Assembly: GCF_049800675.1 (NCBI RefSeq) | Contig: NZ_JBLOOT010000011.1 | Span: 1-64,000, forward strand | DNA from: Cauispirillum nitrogeniifigens | Lineage (GTDB): Bacteria; Pseudomonadota; Alphaproteobacteria; Rhodospirillales; Rhodospirillaceae | Direction of reading: 5' to 3' | DNA: 64,000 nucleotides | In this document: positions 16,101 through 23,798 of the stretch, piece after piece | Numbering within the stretch: position 1 is the first letter of the stretch | How the letters are laid out: every line of letters starts with the position of its first letter | Notes under the pieces: generated by a model | Database searches by the model: none | Told to the model about the DNA's origin: nothing | What the model saw: the letters and a program-made list of their open reading frames with translations, nothing else | Translations under genes and position numbers: made by a program

Positions 16101-16796
16101 TTATGGGGCGGTCGGCACGGGGGTGGCAGGCACGGGGGTGGGGGCCAGCGCTTCCAGATCGGCCACGCTCCCGGTGACCAGGGCCGGGATGGCGGCGGTG
16201 ATCGCCTCCACCGGCCAGTCCCACCATGCCAGGGCCAGCATCTGCTCCACCTCCGGGGCGGAGAAGCGCTGGCGCACGACGCGGGCCGGGTTGCCGGCCA
16301 CCACGGCATAGGGCGGCACGTCGCGCGTGACCACCGCGCCGGCGGCGACGATGGCGCCGGCGCCGAGGGTGACGCCGGGCAGGATCACGCAGCCGGTGCC
16401 CAGCCATACGTCGGGGCCGATGACGGTGTTCCCCTTGGTCGGCGTCGGCAACTGGTCGAGCGGTAGCGCGTCGCGCCACGGCCCGGCGAAGATGGGGAAG
16501 GGGAAGGTCGACGGCCCGGCCATGGCATGGTTGGCGTCGGGCATGATGATCTGCGCCCCTTGCGCGATGGCGCAGAACGGCCCGATGTCCAGGCGCGCGC
16601 CCGAGAAGCCGTAGTTGTAGCGCACGTTGCGCTCGAAGAACGCCAGCGGGTCGGCGGCGTCGTCGCTGTAGTAGGAGAAGCGCCCGACGGTGATGTTCGG
16701 CACCGGACCCGGCCGCCGCGCCAGCAGGGGGCGCAGCAGCACCGTGTTGGTGAAGCCGTCCAGCGGGTAGAGGGCGTCCGGGTCCGGGCCGATCAT
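16101..16796 (-). CDS. CatB/Vat-type hexapeptide-repeat acetyltransferase
   Basis: The start at 16796 has GAGAGGAGA upstream and lies 11 bp after the rhodanese stop. The 231-residue protein has the xenobiotic acetyltransferase pattern: VGRFSYYSD, the left-handed beta-helix IGPFCAIAQGAQIIMPDANHAM with the loop histidine, then TVIGPDVWLGTGCVILPGV, GAGAIVAAGAVVTRDV and VVAGNPARVVR. It transfers acetyl from acetyl-CoA to a hydroxyl. Family members act on chloramphenicol or streptogramins, but many chromosomal copies act on sugars, so resistance should not be assumed. The Pro/Thr/Ala-rich tail is unusual. Confidence 0.85.
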   Translation of the reverse strand: MIGPDPDALYPLDGFTNTVLLRPLLARRPGPVPNITVGRFSYYSDDAADPLAFFERNVRYNYGFSGARLDIGPFCAIAQGAQIIMPDANHAMAGPSTFPFPIFAGPWRDALPLDQLPTPTKGNTVIGPDVWLGTGCVILPGVTLGAGAIVAAGAVVTRDVPPYAVVAGNPARVVRQRFSAPEVEQMLALAWWDWPVEAITAAIPALVTGSVADLEALAPTPVPATPVPTAP

Positions 16797-16807
16797 CGTG
16801 TCTCCTC

Positions 16808-17164
16808 TCAGGCCGTGCGGGCCAGCGCGCCGGTGGAGGGCACGATCACCCACAGGGGCAGCTGTGCCTGCTTCCACGCCGCGATGCCGCCGGCCAGGTG
16901 CAGGACCTCGCTGAACAGGCCGCTGTCGATCATCTTCTGCGCCGCCATGCCCGACCGGCGGGCGGTGCCGCAGTGCAGGACCAGCTTGCGGGCGGAGTCA
17001 CGCGGCAGGGCCGCCGGATCGAACGACGCCAGCGGCATCAGCAGGGCGCCGGGAATGCGCTCGAACCCGTACTCGGCAGGCTCCCGCACGTCGATCAGAA
17101 GGGCCTCGCCCTTGGACATCCAGTCGGCGAGGGTGGCGGCATCGACTTCCTTGATCTGGCTCAT
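16808..17164 (-). CDS. Rhodanese-domain protein
   Basis: This single-domain, 118-residue rhodanese has LLIDVREPAEYGFERIPGA, the active-site loop with Cys65 in HCGTARRS and GGIAAWK. The cysteine would carry a persulfide for sulfur transfer or detoxification. It is the first gene of a two-gene unit with the acetyltransferase. The physiological acceptor is not evident. Confidence 0.88.
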   Translation of the reverse strand: MSQIKEVDAATLADWMSKGEALLIDVREPAEYGFERIPGALLMPLASFDPAALPRDSARKLVLHCGTARRSGMAAQKMIDSGLFSEVLHLAGGIAAWKQAQLPLWVIVPSTGALARTA

Positions 17165-17300
17165 GCGGAACTCCCATGCGTGGTCCGGTGATTGGGGGAC
17201 ACCAATATGCGGGAGGTCTAATATGGGCGCAAGACCGGCAGGCCCGACGACACCGAGTCCGGTCCTGGCGGCTGGGTTGTGGCGGCTGGGCCTGAGCGTG

Positions 17301-17377
17301 TGGTGACCCCGACAGGACTTGAACCTGTGACCCTCAGATTAGGAATCTGATGCTCTATCCAGCTGAGCTACGGGGCC
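17301..17377 (-). tRNA. tRNA-Arg (anticodon CCT)
   Basis: The reverse strand starts GGCCCCGTAGCTCAGC and folds into a cloverleaf: acceptor GGCCCCG/CGGGGTC, D-stem GCTC/GAGC, anticodon stem TCAGA/TCTGA with loop TTCCTAA (anticodon CCT, reading AGG), T-arm ACAGG-TTCAAGT-CCTGT, discriminator A. The 3' CCA is encoded (17301-17303). Confidence 0.95.
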
Positions 17378-17401
17378 TTCCGGGCTGAACCTAGTCAATG
17401 C

Positions 17402-17452
17402 GGCGCGGGCCGGCAACGGGAAAACGATGTTTTCCCCCTGCCGGCCCGCGCC
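17402..17452 (-). terminator. Strong nested hairpin terminator after the NIDO-RTX gene
   Basis: A perfect 14-bp stem (17402-17415 with 17439-17452) encloses a second perfect 8-bp stem (GGGAAAAC/GTTTTCCC). It lies 23 bp past the stop at 17476 and also separates the tRNA gene from the RTX gene. Confidence 0.75.
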
Positions 17453-17475
17453 GTGTCAGGCTGTGTCAGGCCGTA

Positions 17476-19122
17476 TCAGACGATGAAGATGGACGATGCC
17501 GACAGGGTGTTGACGTTGGTCAGGGTGGCGATGCGCACCCCTGTTCCGGCGCGGTTCCCGTCGGCGTCATAGTACAAGGCCCCTTCCTGCTGGTTGAACA
17601 CGAACCGGGCATCGCGGGTCGTGGCGTTGCCCGACGCCGCCAGGGACTGGAAGCGGATGCCCGCCAGGGCGCCGACGCGCATGCGCCCGAAAGCGGTGGA
17701 GGCGAATTCCAGGCGGTCGGTCCGTGGCGTGAAGTCGGTGATGGTATCGCCGCCCTCGCTCGTCGACAGATAGCGGAAGCGGTCGGTGCCGGCGCCGCCG
17801 GTGAGCACGTCCGCGCCGTCTCCGCCGATCAGGACGTCGTTGCCGCCCCCGGCGAGCAGGGTGTCGTCGCCGCTCAGGCCGGACAGGATGTTGGCGCCGT
17901 TGGTGCCGGTCAGGGTGTCGCCGTAGACGGAGCCGGTCAGGTTCTCGAAGCCGCGCAGGGTGTCGGTACCGTCGCCGGTCACCTGGGCGGTGGTCTGCCG
18001 CAGGTCGACGCGCACGCCGGTGGCCGCCATCTCATAGGACACCGTGTCGTTCCCGGCGCCGCCGTCGAGGATGTTGTTGCCGCGGTTGCCGACGATGCGG
18101 TTGGCCAGGCCGTTGCCAGTGCCCTTGACGTTGTCGGTGCCCGTGAGGACGAGGTTCTCGACATTCGCGCCCAGCAGGTAGCTGATGTCGGTCTGGACGG
18201 TGTCGGTGCCTTCCCTGAGGCGCTCGATGACCCTGTCGCGGCCGCTGCGGACGATGTAGAGGTCGTTGCCGGTGCCGCCGTACAGGGTGTTGATGCCGGT
18301 GCCGCCGTCAAGCTGGTCGTTGCCGCCGTAGCCGTACAGGATGTCGTTGCCGCCGCCGCCGAACAGCACGTTGTTGCCGGCCGTCCCGCGGATGACGTTG
18401 TTGGCGTTGTTGCCGCTGTTGTGGGTGAACAGATAGCGGCCGGCGGTGCCGGTGTTGCCCAGGATGGTCTCCAGGGACAGCATGCCGCTCTGGTTGCCCG
18501 ACTGCGGCAGCTCATAGTAGTTGACGCCGTCACCGGCCGTGAAGCCGGCGCGGGCGACGGTGCCGCCCAGGCCGCCGGACCCGCCGGAGGCGCTGCCCGT
18601 GGTCCAGTTGATGTCCTCGTAGCGGAATTCGATGGTGAAGCGCCCGCCGCCGGTGCCCGTCAGGATCATCTGGAAGGCGTTCAGCTTGTCCCGCGCGGCG
18701 GAGTAGTAGCCGACGTCATCCCAGGTGATGGTCAAGCGGCCATAACCCCGGTTGTCCAGGTCGTACCACACCAGATTGGACCCGCGCGACGTGCCGCCGG
18801 GGGTCGGCGTCACCGCGTTGGGACCATCCACATAGGTCGCATAGGCCCGGGTGTCGACGTCGGCGAAGTAGGCGGCGATCATCGGCCGTCCCGTGTTCTG
18901 CTGCATGCCCCAGGGCGTGTAGGAACTCAGGCCGCTGCCGCCGAAGGTGACGTTGCCGTTGTTGTTGATGGAGATCTGCGTGTAGCTGGTGCCGAAGAAG
19001 TTCAGGCCGGCTTGTCCGAACACCGGCCGGATGTCCACGCTCGACACATAGGAGTCGTCGTTGCGGCTGATGAAGTTTTCGCCGAAGCCCGCCGCTCCAC
19101 CCAACCCGTTCAGCAAGTTCAT
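17476..19122 (-). CDS. NIDO-domain and RTX calcium-binding secreted protein
   Basis: The start at 19122 (MNLLNGLGG) has GGGAGGG upstream. The 548-residue protein has no N-terminal signal peptide. Residues ~15-190 look like an extracellular NIDO-type domain (ISINNNGNVTFGG, MIAAYFADVDTRA, LVWYDLDN, LTITWDDVGYY, FTIEFRYEDINW). Then come RTX nonapeptide repeats (GGGGNDILYGYGGND, GGTGNDLYIV, GGAGNDTVSYE, GGGNDVLIGGDGADVLTGGAGTD) that bind calcium outside the cell. The C-terminus resembles a type I secretion signal. A matching exporter pair lies at 23799-26842. Probable adhesin or surface protein; the ligand is unknown. Confidence 0.85.
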   Translation of the reverse strand: MNLLNGLGGAAGFGENFISRNDDSYVSSVDIRPVFGQAGLNFFGTSYTQISINNNGNVTFGGSGLSSYTPWGMQQNTGRPMIAAYFADVDTRAYATYVDGPNAVTPTPGGTSRGSNLVWYDLDNRGYGRLTITWDDVGYYSAARDKLNAFQMILTGTGGGRFTIEFRYEDINWTTGSASGGSGGLGGTVARAGFTAGDGVNYYELPQSGNQSGMLSLETILGNTGTAGRYLFTHNSGNNANNVIRGTAGNNVLFGGGGNDILYGYGGNDQLDGGTGINTLYGGTGNDLYIVRSGRDRVIERLREGTDTVQTDISYLLGANVENLVLTGTDNVKGTGNGLANRIVGNRGNNILDGGAGNDTVSYEMAATGVRVDLRQTTAQVTGDGTDTLRGFENLTGSVYGDTLTGTNGANILSGLSGDDTLLAGGGNDVLIGGDGADVLTGGAGTDRFRYLSTSEGGDTITDFTPRTDRLEFASTAFGRMRVGALAGIRFQSLAASGNATTRDARFVFNQQEGALYYDADGNRAGTGVRIATLTNVNTLSASSIFIV

Positions 19123-19293
19123 GATACCCTCCCACGACGGTTCGTGCTTTATCGGGCGGGGCGGGCGTGCGCCCGTCTCCCCAAAAAACACGCCATAAAC
19201 ACATTAAACTCACTGTACAGGAGAAGCGCAGGACGTGCATTGCGCTTAATCAACCCAAGTGATACTAAGCCGAAAGATGCTTCGCGCGGGGGG

Positions 19294-20268
19294 CTATGGC
19301 CCCGCCGGGGGAAGCCCGCCGGCGAGTGCACCGGCGGCGGCCACCAGGGCGCGGCAGGTGCCGGGTTCCAGCGCCGAATGCCCGGCGTCGGGGATCATGC
19401 GCAGGACGCTGCCGGGCCACGCGCGATGGAGCGCCCAGGCGGCCTCCGGCGGGCAGACGATGTCGTAGCGGCCTTGCACGATGACGCAGGGCAGGTGGCG
19501 GACGGCGTCGATGCCGGCCAGCAGGGCGCCCTCCTCCAGGAAGCCGCCGTGCATCATGTAGTGCGCCTCCAGGCGGGCCATCGCCAGGTTGCCCGGCCCG
19601 CCCCCCGTCCCACGCGGAAGCAGCCGTGAGCAGGCATCCTCGTAGGCGGTCCACGCCTGGGCCGCCGGGCCGTGGACGGCCGGGTCGGGATCGCACAGGC
19701 GGCGGTGGTAGCTGCCCAGCGGTTCGGCGCGCTCGGCAGCGGGCAGGTGGTCGAGGAAGGCGGCGGCGGCCTCCGGGAACAGGCGGCCCATGCCGGTCAG
19801 GAACCAGTCTACCTCGCGGGCGGTGAACAGGAACACGCCGCGCAGCACGAACCCCAGGCAGCGTTCGGGATGGGCCTGTCCGTAGGCCAGCGCCAGGGTG
19901 CTGCCCCACGACCCGCCGAACAGCAGCCAGCGATCGACGCCCAGGGCGCGGCGCAGGGCCTCCATGTCGGCGATCAGGTGGGCGGTGGTGTTGGCCTCGA
20001 CGGCGGCATAGGGCCGCGACCGCCCGGCGCCGCGCTGGTCGAACAGGATGATGCGGGTGCGGGCGGGGTCGAAGAACCGGCGGTAGGCCGGCGCGCAGCC
20101 GGCGCCTGGGCCGCCGTGCACGTAGACCACCGGCACGCCGTCGGGATTGCCGCTTTCCTCCCAGTACAGGTGATGGCCGTCCCCGACGTCGAGCATGCCG
20201 TGGCGGCGCGGTTCCAGGGGCGGGAACCAGTCGGCGGAGGCATTGTGGCCCGTCCCGGACCGTTCCAT
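19294..20268 (-). CDS. pip: Proline iminopeptidase
   Basis: This 324-residue alpha/beta-hydrolase has the family-S33 signatures: VVYVHGGPGAGC (oxyanion loop), LFDQRGAGRSRP, nucleophile Ser120 in GGSWGS, ARLEAHYMMHGGF in the cap, the acid QGRYDIVCPP and the histidine DAGHS. It removes N-terminal proline from peptides in the cytoplasm. It starts 12 bp after the stop of the upstream response regulator, so the two are probably cotranscribed. Confidence 0.93.
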   Translation of the reverse strand: MERSGTGHNASADWFPPLEPRRHGMLDVGDGHHLYWEESGNPDGVPVVYVHGGPGAGCAPAYRRFFDPARTRIILFDQRGAGRSRPYAAVEANTTAHLIADMEALRRALGVDRWLLFGGSWGSTLALAYGQAHPERCLGFVLRGVFLFTAREVDWFLTGMGRLFPEAAAAFLDHLPAAERAEPLGSYHRRLCDPDPAVHGPAAQAWTAYEDACSRLLPRGTGGGPGNLAMARLEAHYMMHGGFLEEGALLAGIDAVRHLPCVIVQGRYDIVCPPEAAWALHRAWPGSVLRMIPDAGHSALEPGTCRALVAAAGALAGGLPPAGP

Positions 20269-20279
20269 GGGAGCCTGTC

Positions 20280-20972
20280 CTATTCGTCGGGGATGAGCCC
20301 GCTGCGGCGGCCGATGTTGACCGCCGCGACACGGTTGCTGGCGCCCAGCTTCTCGAAGATGTTGGCGACGTGGTTCTTGATGGTCGGCAGCGCGGTGTCG
20401 AGCTTGCGGGCGATTTCCTTGTTGCTGTAGCCCTGGGCGATCAGGCTCAGCACCTCGGTCTGGCGCGGGCTCAGGGCCGGCCCGGCGGCGGCGTCGCCGG
20501 AGCCGTCGTCGAGCGTGCCGGTGGGAAAGAATGCCTCGCCGTCGACGATCCGTTGCAACGCCGACAGGACTTCGGTGATGGTGAAGGACTTGGGGATGTA
20601 GCCGGTGGCGCCGGCATCCATGGCGCCGCGCAGGTCGTGCAGCCTCTCCGAGGCCGTCAGCACCACGATGGCCAGCTCCGGCCGCTCGCCGCGCAGTTGC
20701 TTGAGGAAGGCGAAATGCTCCATCCCCGGCATGAACAGGTCCAGCACCGCCAGGTCGATGTCGCCGTTGGCGGCCAGAATATCCCGCGCCGCGTCGGCGT
20801 CGGGGGCTTCCAGGACGGTGTCGGCGAAGCCGCGGGCCTGCATCAGCACGCGCAGCCCCTCGCGGAACACCGCGTGGTCATCGGCGACGAGAACCTTGCG
20901 GCAGGGCACGCTGCCCGCCGTGGCTTCCCCCCCCGTGCCGTCTTGCCGCGCCGTGTCTATGACCGCCTCCAT
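20280..20972 (-). CDS. NarL/LuxR-family response regulator
   Basis: The product has 230 residues from the ATG at 20972. The receiver domain has the acidic pair Asp31/Asp32, phospho-acceptor Asp78 (LAVLDLFMPG), LTAS and Lys128 (GYIPKSF). The C-terminal LuxR-type helix-turn-helix reads SPRQTEVLSLIAQGYSNKEIARKL, then TIKNHVANIFEKLGASNR. It would bind DNA when phosphorylated by a histidine kinase; no kinase gene is in the window, so this is an orphan. The divergent neighbour is the SNase-fold protein at 21030, 57 bp away. Confidence 0.9.
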   Translation of the reverse strand: MEAVIDTARQDGTGGEATAGSVPCRKVLVADDHAVFREGLRVLMQARGFADTVLEAPDADAARDILAANGDIDLAVLDLFMPGMEHFAFLKQLRGERPELAIVVLTASERLHDLRGAMDAGATGYIPKSFTITEVLSALQRIVDGEAFFPTGTLDDGSGDAAAGPALSPRQTEVLSLIAQGYSNKEIARKLDTALPTIKNHVANIFEKLGASNRVAAVNIGRRSGLIPDE

Positions 20973-21029
20973 CCCACTGCGAAGTCTTCCCCTGCCCAAG
21001 CATCGCAATCTCCGGGCGGGCGCGCAAGC

Positions 21030-21788
21030 ATGGGAAGAAAGTACCGTGCTGTTTTCGCAATCGTGCTGCTCCTGGGGCTTGCCGCAGCCCCCGCGACCGC
21101 CGTCCGGGCGATGCCGCCGGAGGTGGCGCGCGGCCGGGTGGTGGCGGCGGAGGAGGGCGGCGTGCTGCGGCTCGACGACGGCCGGCGGGTCCGCCTGGCG
21201 CTGCTGGAGGACGGCCCGGCCCTGCGCGCCGCCACCGCCCCGCTGGCCGAGGGGGCCGAGGTGGCGCTGCACTGGCCGGAACACCGCCGCGACCGTCACG
21301 GCCGATTGGTGGCCCATGTCGTGCGGGCCGATGGCCTGTGGGTGCAGGAGGCGCTGGTGGGCGCCGGGGCGGCGCGGGTCATGACCTTCGCCGATGAACG
21401 CGCCGAGGCGGCGGCCCTGCTGGCGGCCGAGGACGCCGCCCGCCGCGCCGGGCGCGGCCTGTGGGCGGACCCTGCCACCGCTCCGCTGGCGGCGGCGGAC
21501 GTGGCGGCGGTGGCGGCGGCGCGGGGGCGCCCGGTGCTGGTCGAGGGGGTGGTGGCCGGCGCGGCGGTGGTGCGCGGGCGGCTGTACCTCAATTTCGGGG
21601 CCGACTGGCGCAGCGACGTCACCGTCAGCATCGCGGCCACGGCGCTGAAAACCTTTCCCGCCGCCGCCCGCGCGCCGGAGCACTGGCGCGGCGCGCGGGT
21701 GCGGGCGCGCGGCTGGGTGCGGTCCTATAACGGGCCGCTGCTGGAGATCGACCATCCCGAAGCGCTCGAACGCCTGTCTGGCAATTAG
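21030..21788 (+). CDS. Exported SNase (thermonuclease)-fold protein, probably inactive
   Basis: The 252-residue product opens with a signal peptide (MGRKYRAVFAIVLLLGLAAAPATA), so it is exported. The fold signature is visible: VLRLDDGRRVRLALLEDGPA, then HRRDRHGRLVAHVVRADGLWVQEALVGAGAARV, as in staphylococcal nuclease. The segment that normally reads D-T/A-P-E and supplies catalytic Asp and Glu reads LLEDGPA here, so calcium-dependent nuclease activity is doubtful. A second beta-rich part follows (VLVEGVVAGAAVVRGRLYLNFG). It may have a binding rather than a cutting role. Confidence 0.7.
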   Translation: MGRKYRAVFAIVLLLGLAAAPATAVRAMPPEVARGRVVAAEEGGVLRLDDGRRVRLALLEDGPALRAATAPLAEGAEVALHWPEHRRDRHGRLVAHVVRADGLWVQEALVGAGAARVMTFADERAEAAALLAAEDAARRAGRGLWADPATAPLAAADVAAVAAARGRPVLVEGVVAGAAVVRGRLYLNFGADWRSDVTVSIAATALKTFPAAARAPEHWRGARVRARGWVRSYNGPLLEIDHPEALERLSGN

Positions 21789-21838
21789 CCGCGCCGCCCC
21801 GTACCATCCCCCGGAACGAGATTGTAGGGAGGAATTCC

Positions 21839-22117
21839 ATGCGCGCCGTCTTCGTCCTCATCAAGTGCGACCTGGGCAAGGCCTATCAGGTGGCCGACCA
21901 GGCCATGGAGACGATCGAGGAAATCTCCGAGATCTACTCGACCTCGGGGCAGTACGACCTGCTGGCCAAGTTCTACCTGGAGGACGGCACCGACATCGGC
22001 CGCTTCGTCACCGAGCAGGTGCAGACGCTGCCGGGCATCAAGGACACCTTCACCCTGATCACCTTCAACGCCTTCACCAACGACAAGAACCCGGCCGGCA
22101 CGCGCCTCGGGGCCTGA
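21839..22117 (+). CDS. Stand-alone Lrp/AsnC ligand-binding (RAM) domain protein
   Basis: This 92-residue protein is only the effector-binding half of Lrp/AsnC regulators (MRAVFVLIKCDLGKAYQVAD, TSGQYDLLAKFYLEDG, LPGIKDTFTLITFNAF) with no helix-turn-helix. Such single-domain proteins form dimers or larger rings and bind amino acids. Whether this one titrates a full-length regulator or has an enzymatic partner is unknown. GGAGG lies upstream of the ATG. Confidence 0.87.
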   Translation: MRAVFVLIKCDLGKAYQVADQAMETIEEISEIYSTSGQYDLLAKFYLEDGTDIGRFVTEQVQTLPGIKDTFTLITFNAFTNDKNPAGTRLGA

Positions 22118-22142
22118 GCCCCGGACGGCGGCCAGCAGCCGG

Positions 22143-23735
22143 TCAGTTGGCGGCGGGGGCCCGCTTGACCAGGATCGCCAGGGTGAACTCGTCGTTGGTC
22201 GGGGTGTAGAGCAGGTCGGCGCGGGTCGCCCACAGGGCCATCTGGAAGTGCAGCGGCACGACGCCCAGGTCGGCGGCGGCAACGCGGGAGGCGGCGGCGA
22301 GGCGGGCTTCGCGGTCGCCGTCGTCGAAGGTCGCCACCGCCGCCTCCACCTGCGCGTCGAGCGCCGGGTTACTGTAGTGGCCGTAGTTGGACACCCCCGT
22401 GCCGACCTTGGCGTCGCGGGTGCCCAGCAGGCCGCGCAGGGTATAGGACGCCTCCCCCGTGCCGGTGCCCCAGCCGGCCAGGCGCAGGGCGAACTCGCCC
22501 TTGGCGGCGCGGTCGAAGAACTCGCCGGCGGGGAAGGTCCGCACGTCGGTCTGGATGCCCACGCCGGTCAGCATCAGGGCGATGGCGTTGCACACCTGCT
22601 CGTCGTTGACGTAGCGCTGGCGGGTGCAGTTGAGGGTGGTGCGGAAGCCGCCGGGATAGCCGGCCTGGGCCAGCAGGGCGCGGGCGCCGTCGGGGTCGAA
22701 GGGCGCCGGCGGCAGGTCCGGGGCGGCCCCGAACAGCCCCGGCAGGACCACCTGGGCGGCCTCCATGGCCTGCCCTTCCATGCTGTCGCGGACGATGGCG
22801 GCGCGGTTGACCGCCCGCGCCACCGCCTGGCGCACCCGCAGGTCGCGGAACGGGTTGGCGGCCAGCGCCGAGCCGTCGCTGGCGGCGGTTCCCGGCGGCA
22901 CCCCCGGCCCGACGTCGAAGCCCAGGTAGATGATGCGCGACGTCGGCGTGCGCGCCACCCGCACCACGCCGCCGGCCTCCAGCCGCGCCACGTCGGCGGG
23001 GGGCACGGTGTCGATGACATCGACACGCCGGTCATGGAGGGCGGCGATGCGCTCGGCGTCGTCGGGGATGGCCCGCAGCTCGACCGTCTTCCACGCCACG
23101 GTGCCGCCCCACCAGGTGGGATTGCCCGCCAGCCGCACGGACTTGCCCTTGTCCCAGCCGACGAAGCGGAAGGCGCCGGTGCCGATCATCGCCGCGCCGC
23201 TCTCGAAATCGGCGCTGGCGGCGTACTCCAGGTGCCTGGGGATGATGACGATCTGGTTGACGGTGTTGGGCAGCAGCGGCGTCGGCTCGCGCGTCGTCAC
23301 CCGCAGGGTCAGCGGCCCGGTGGCCTCCATCCCGGCGATGACGCGGGCGAGGAAGCTGATTGACGAATGCCCGGTCATGCGCACGGCGCGGCGCCAGCTG
23401 GCGATCACGTCCTCGGCGGTGAAGGGGCTGCCGTCGTGGAAGGTCACGCCGGGGCGCAGGGCGAATTCCCAGGTGGTGGCATCGACCAGCCGCCACGCGG
23501 TCGCCAGCCCCGGCACCAGACGTTGCTTCGGCCCCTGGTGGATCAGGCGGTCGAAGACATGGGCGGCGAGCATCAGGTTGGGGCCGAAGTTCTCCGCATG
23601 GGGATCGACCGAGGTCGCCGCCGCCCGCTGGGCGATGACCAGCTCCGCCCGCTCCTGCGCCGCCACCCCGACCATCCCCGTCGCCAGCCCCCAGACGGCT
23701 GCCACGGCGAACACTCCCACACGCCAAACCCTCAC
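22143..23735 (-). CDS. ABC transporter substrate-binding protein, family 5 (Dpp/Opp type)
   Basis: GTG start at 23735 behind GGGAGCGGGA. The 530-residue protein has an N-terminal signal peptide (MRVWRVGVFAVAAVWGLATG, cleaved near VAAQ), then LVIAQRAAATSVDPHAENFGP, the family-5 signature region around WEFALRPGVTFHDGSPFTAEDVIASWRR, and FRDLRVRQAVARAVNRAAIV. It captures peptides, nickel or similar ligands in the periplasm and hands them to a permease. No permease or ATPase of this family is adjacent, so it is an orphan binding protein. Confidence 0.9.
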   Translation of the reverse strand: MRVWRVGVFAVAAVWGLATGMVGVAAQERAELVIAQRAAATSVDPHAENFGPNLMLAAHVFDRLIHQGPKQRLVPGLATAWRLVDATTWEFALRPGVTFHDGSPFTAEDVIASWRRAVRMTGHSSISFLARVIAGMEATGPLTLRVTTREPTPLLPNTVNQIVIIPRHLEYAASADFESGAAMIGTGAFRFVGWDKGKSVRLAGNPTWWGGTVAWKTVELRAIPDDAERIAALHDRRVDVIDTVPPADVARLEAGGVVRVARTPTSRIIYLGFDVGPGVPPGTAASDGSALAANPFRDLRVRQAVARAVNRAAIVRDSMEGQAMEAAQVVLPGLFGAAPDLPPAPFDPDGARALLAQAGYPGGFRTTLNCTRQRYVNDEQVCNAIALMLTGVGIQTDVRTFPAGEFFDRAAKGEFALRLAGWGTGTGEASYTLRGLLGTRDAKVGTGVSNYGHYSNPALDAQVEAAVATFDDGDREARLAAASRVAAADLGVVPLHFQMALWATRADLLYTPTNDEFTLAILVKRAPAAN

Positions 23736-23798
23736 GATCCCGCTCCCGCGACAGGCACTTCCGGGCGCACGCTACCACACCGGGGATGGCGGCGTATA

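Noticed and set aside
12139..16479. 1446-codon open frame on the minus strand
   Set aside because: Only its last 231 codons (RluA-type synthase) have recognisable motifs. The rest is the antisense shadow of trpE(G) and the lipoprotein gene, made open by high GC content.
16101..16796. Antibiotic resistance gene (chloramphenicol acetyltransferase)
   Set aside because: It has the hexapeptide acetyltransferase fold, but sits in a chromosomal rhodanese operon without mobile elements; resistance cannot be inferred.
17301..17377. tRNA-Arg as integration site of the RTX region
   Set aside because: No integrase gene and no duplicated tRNA 3' end were seen nearby.
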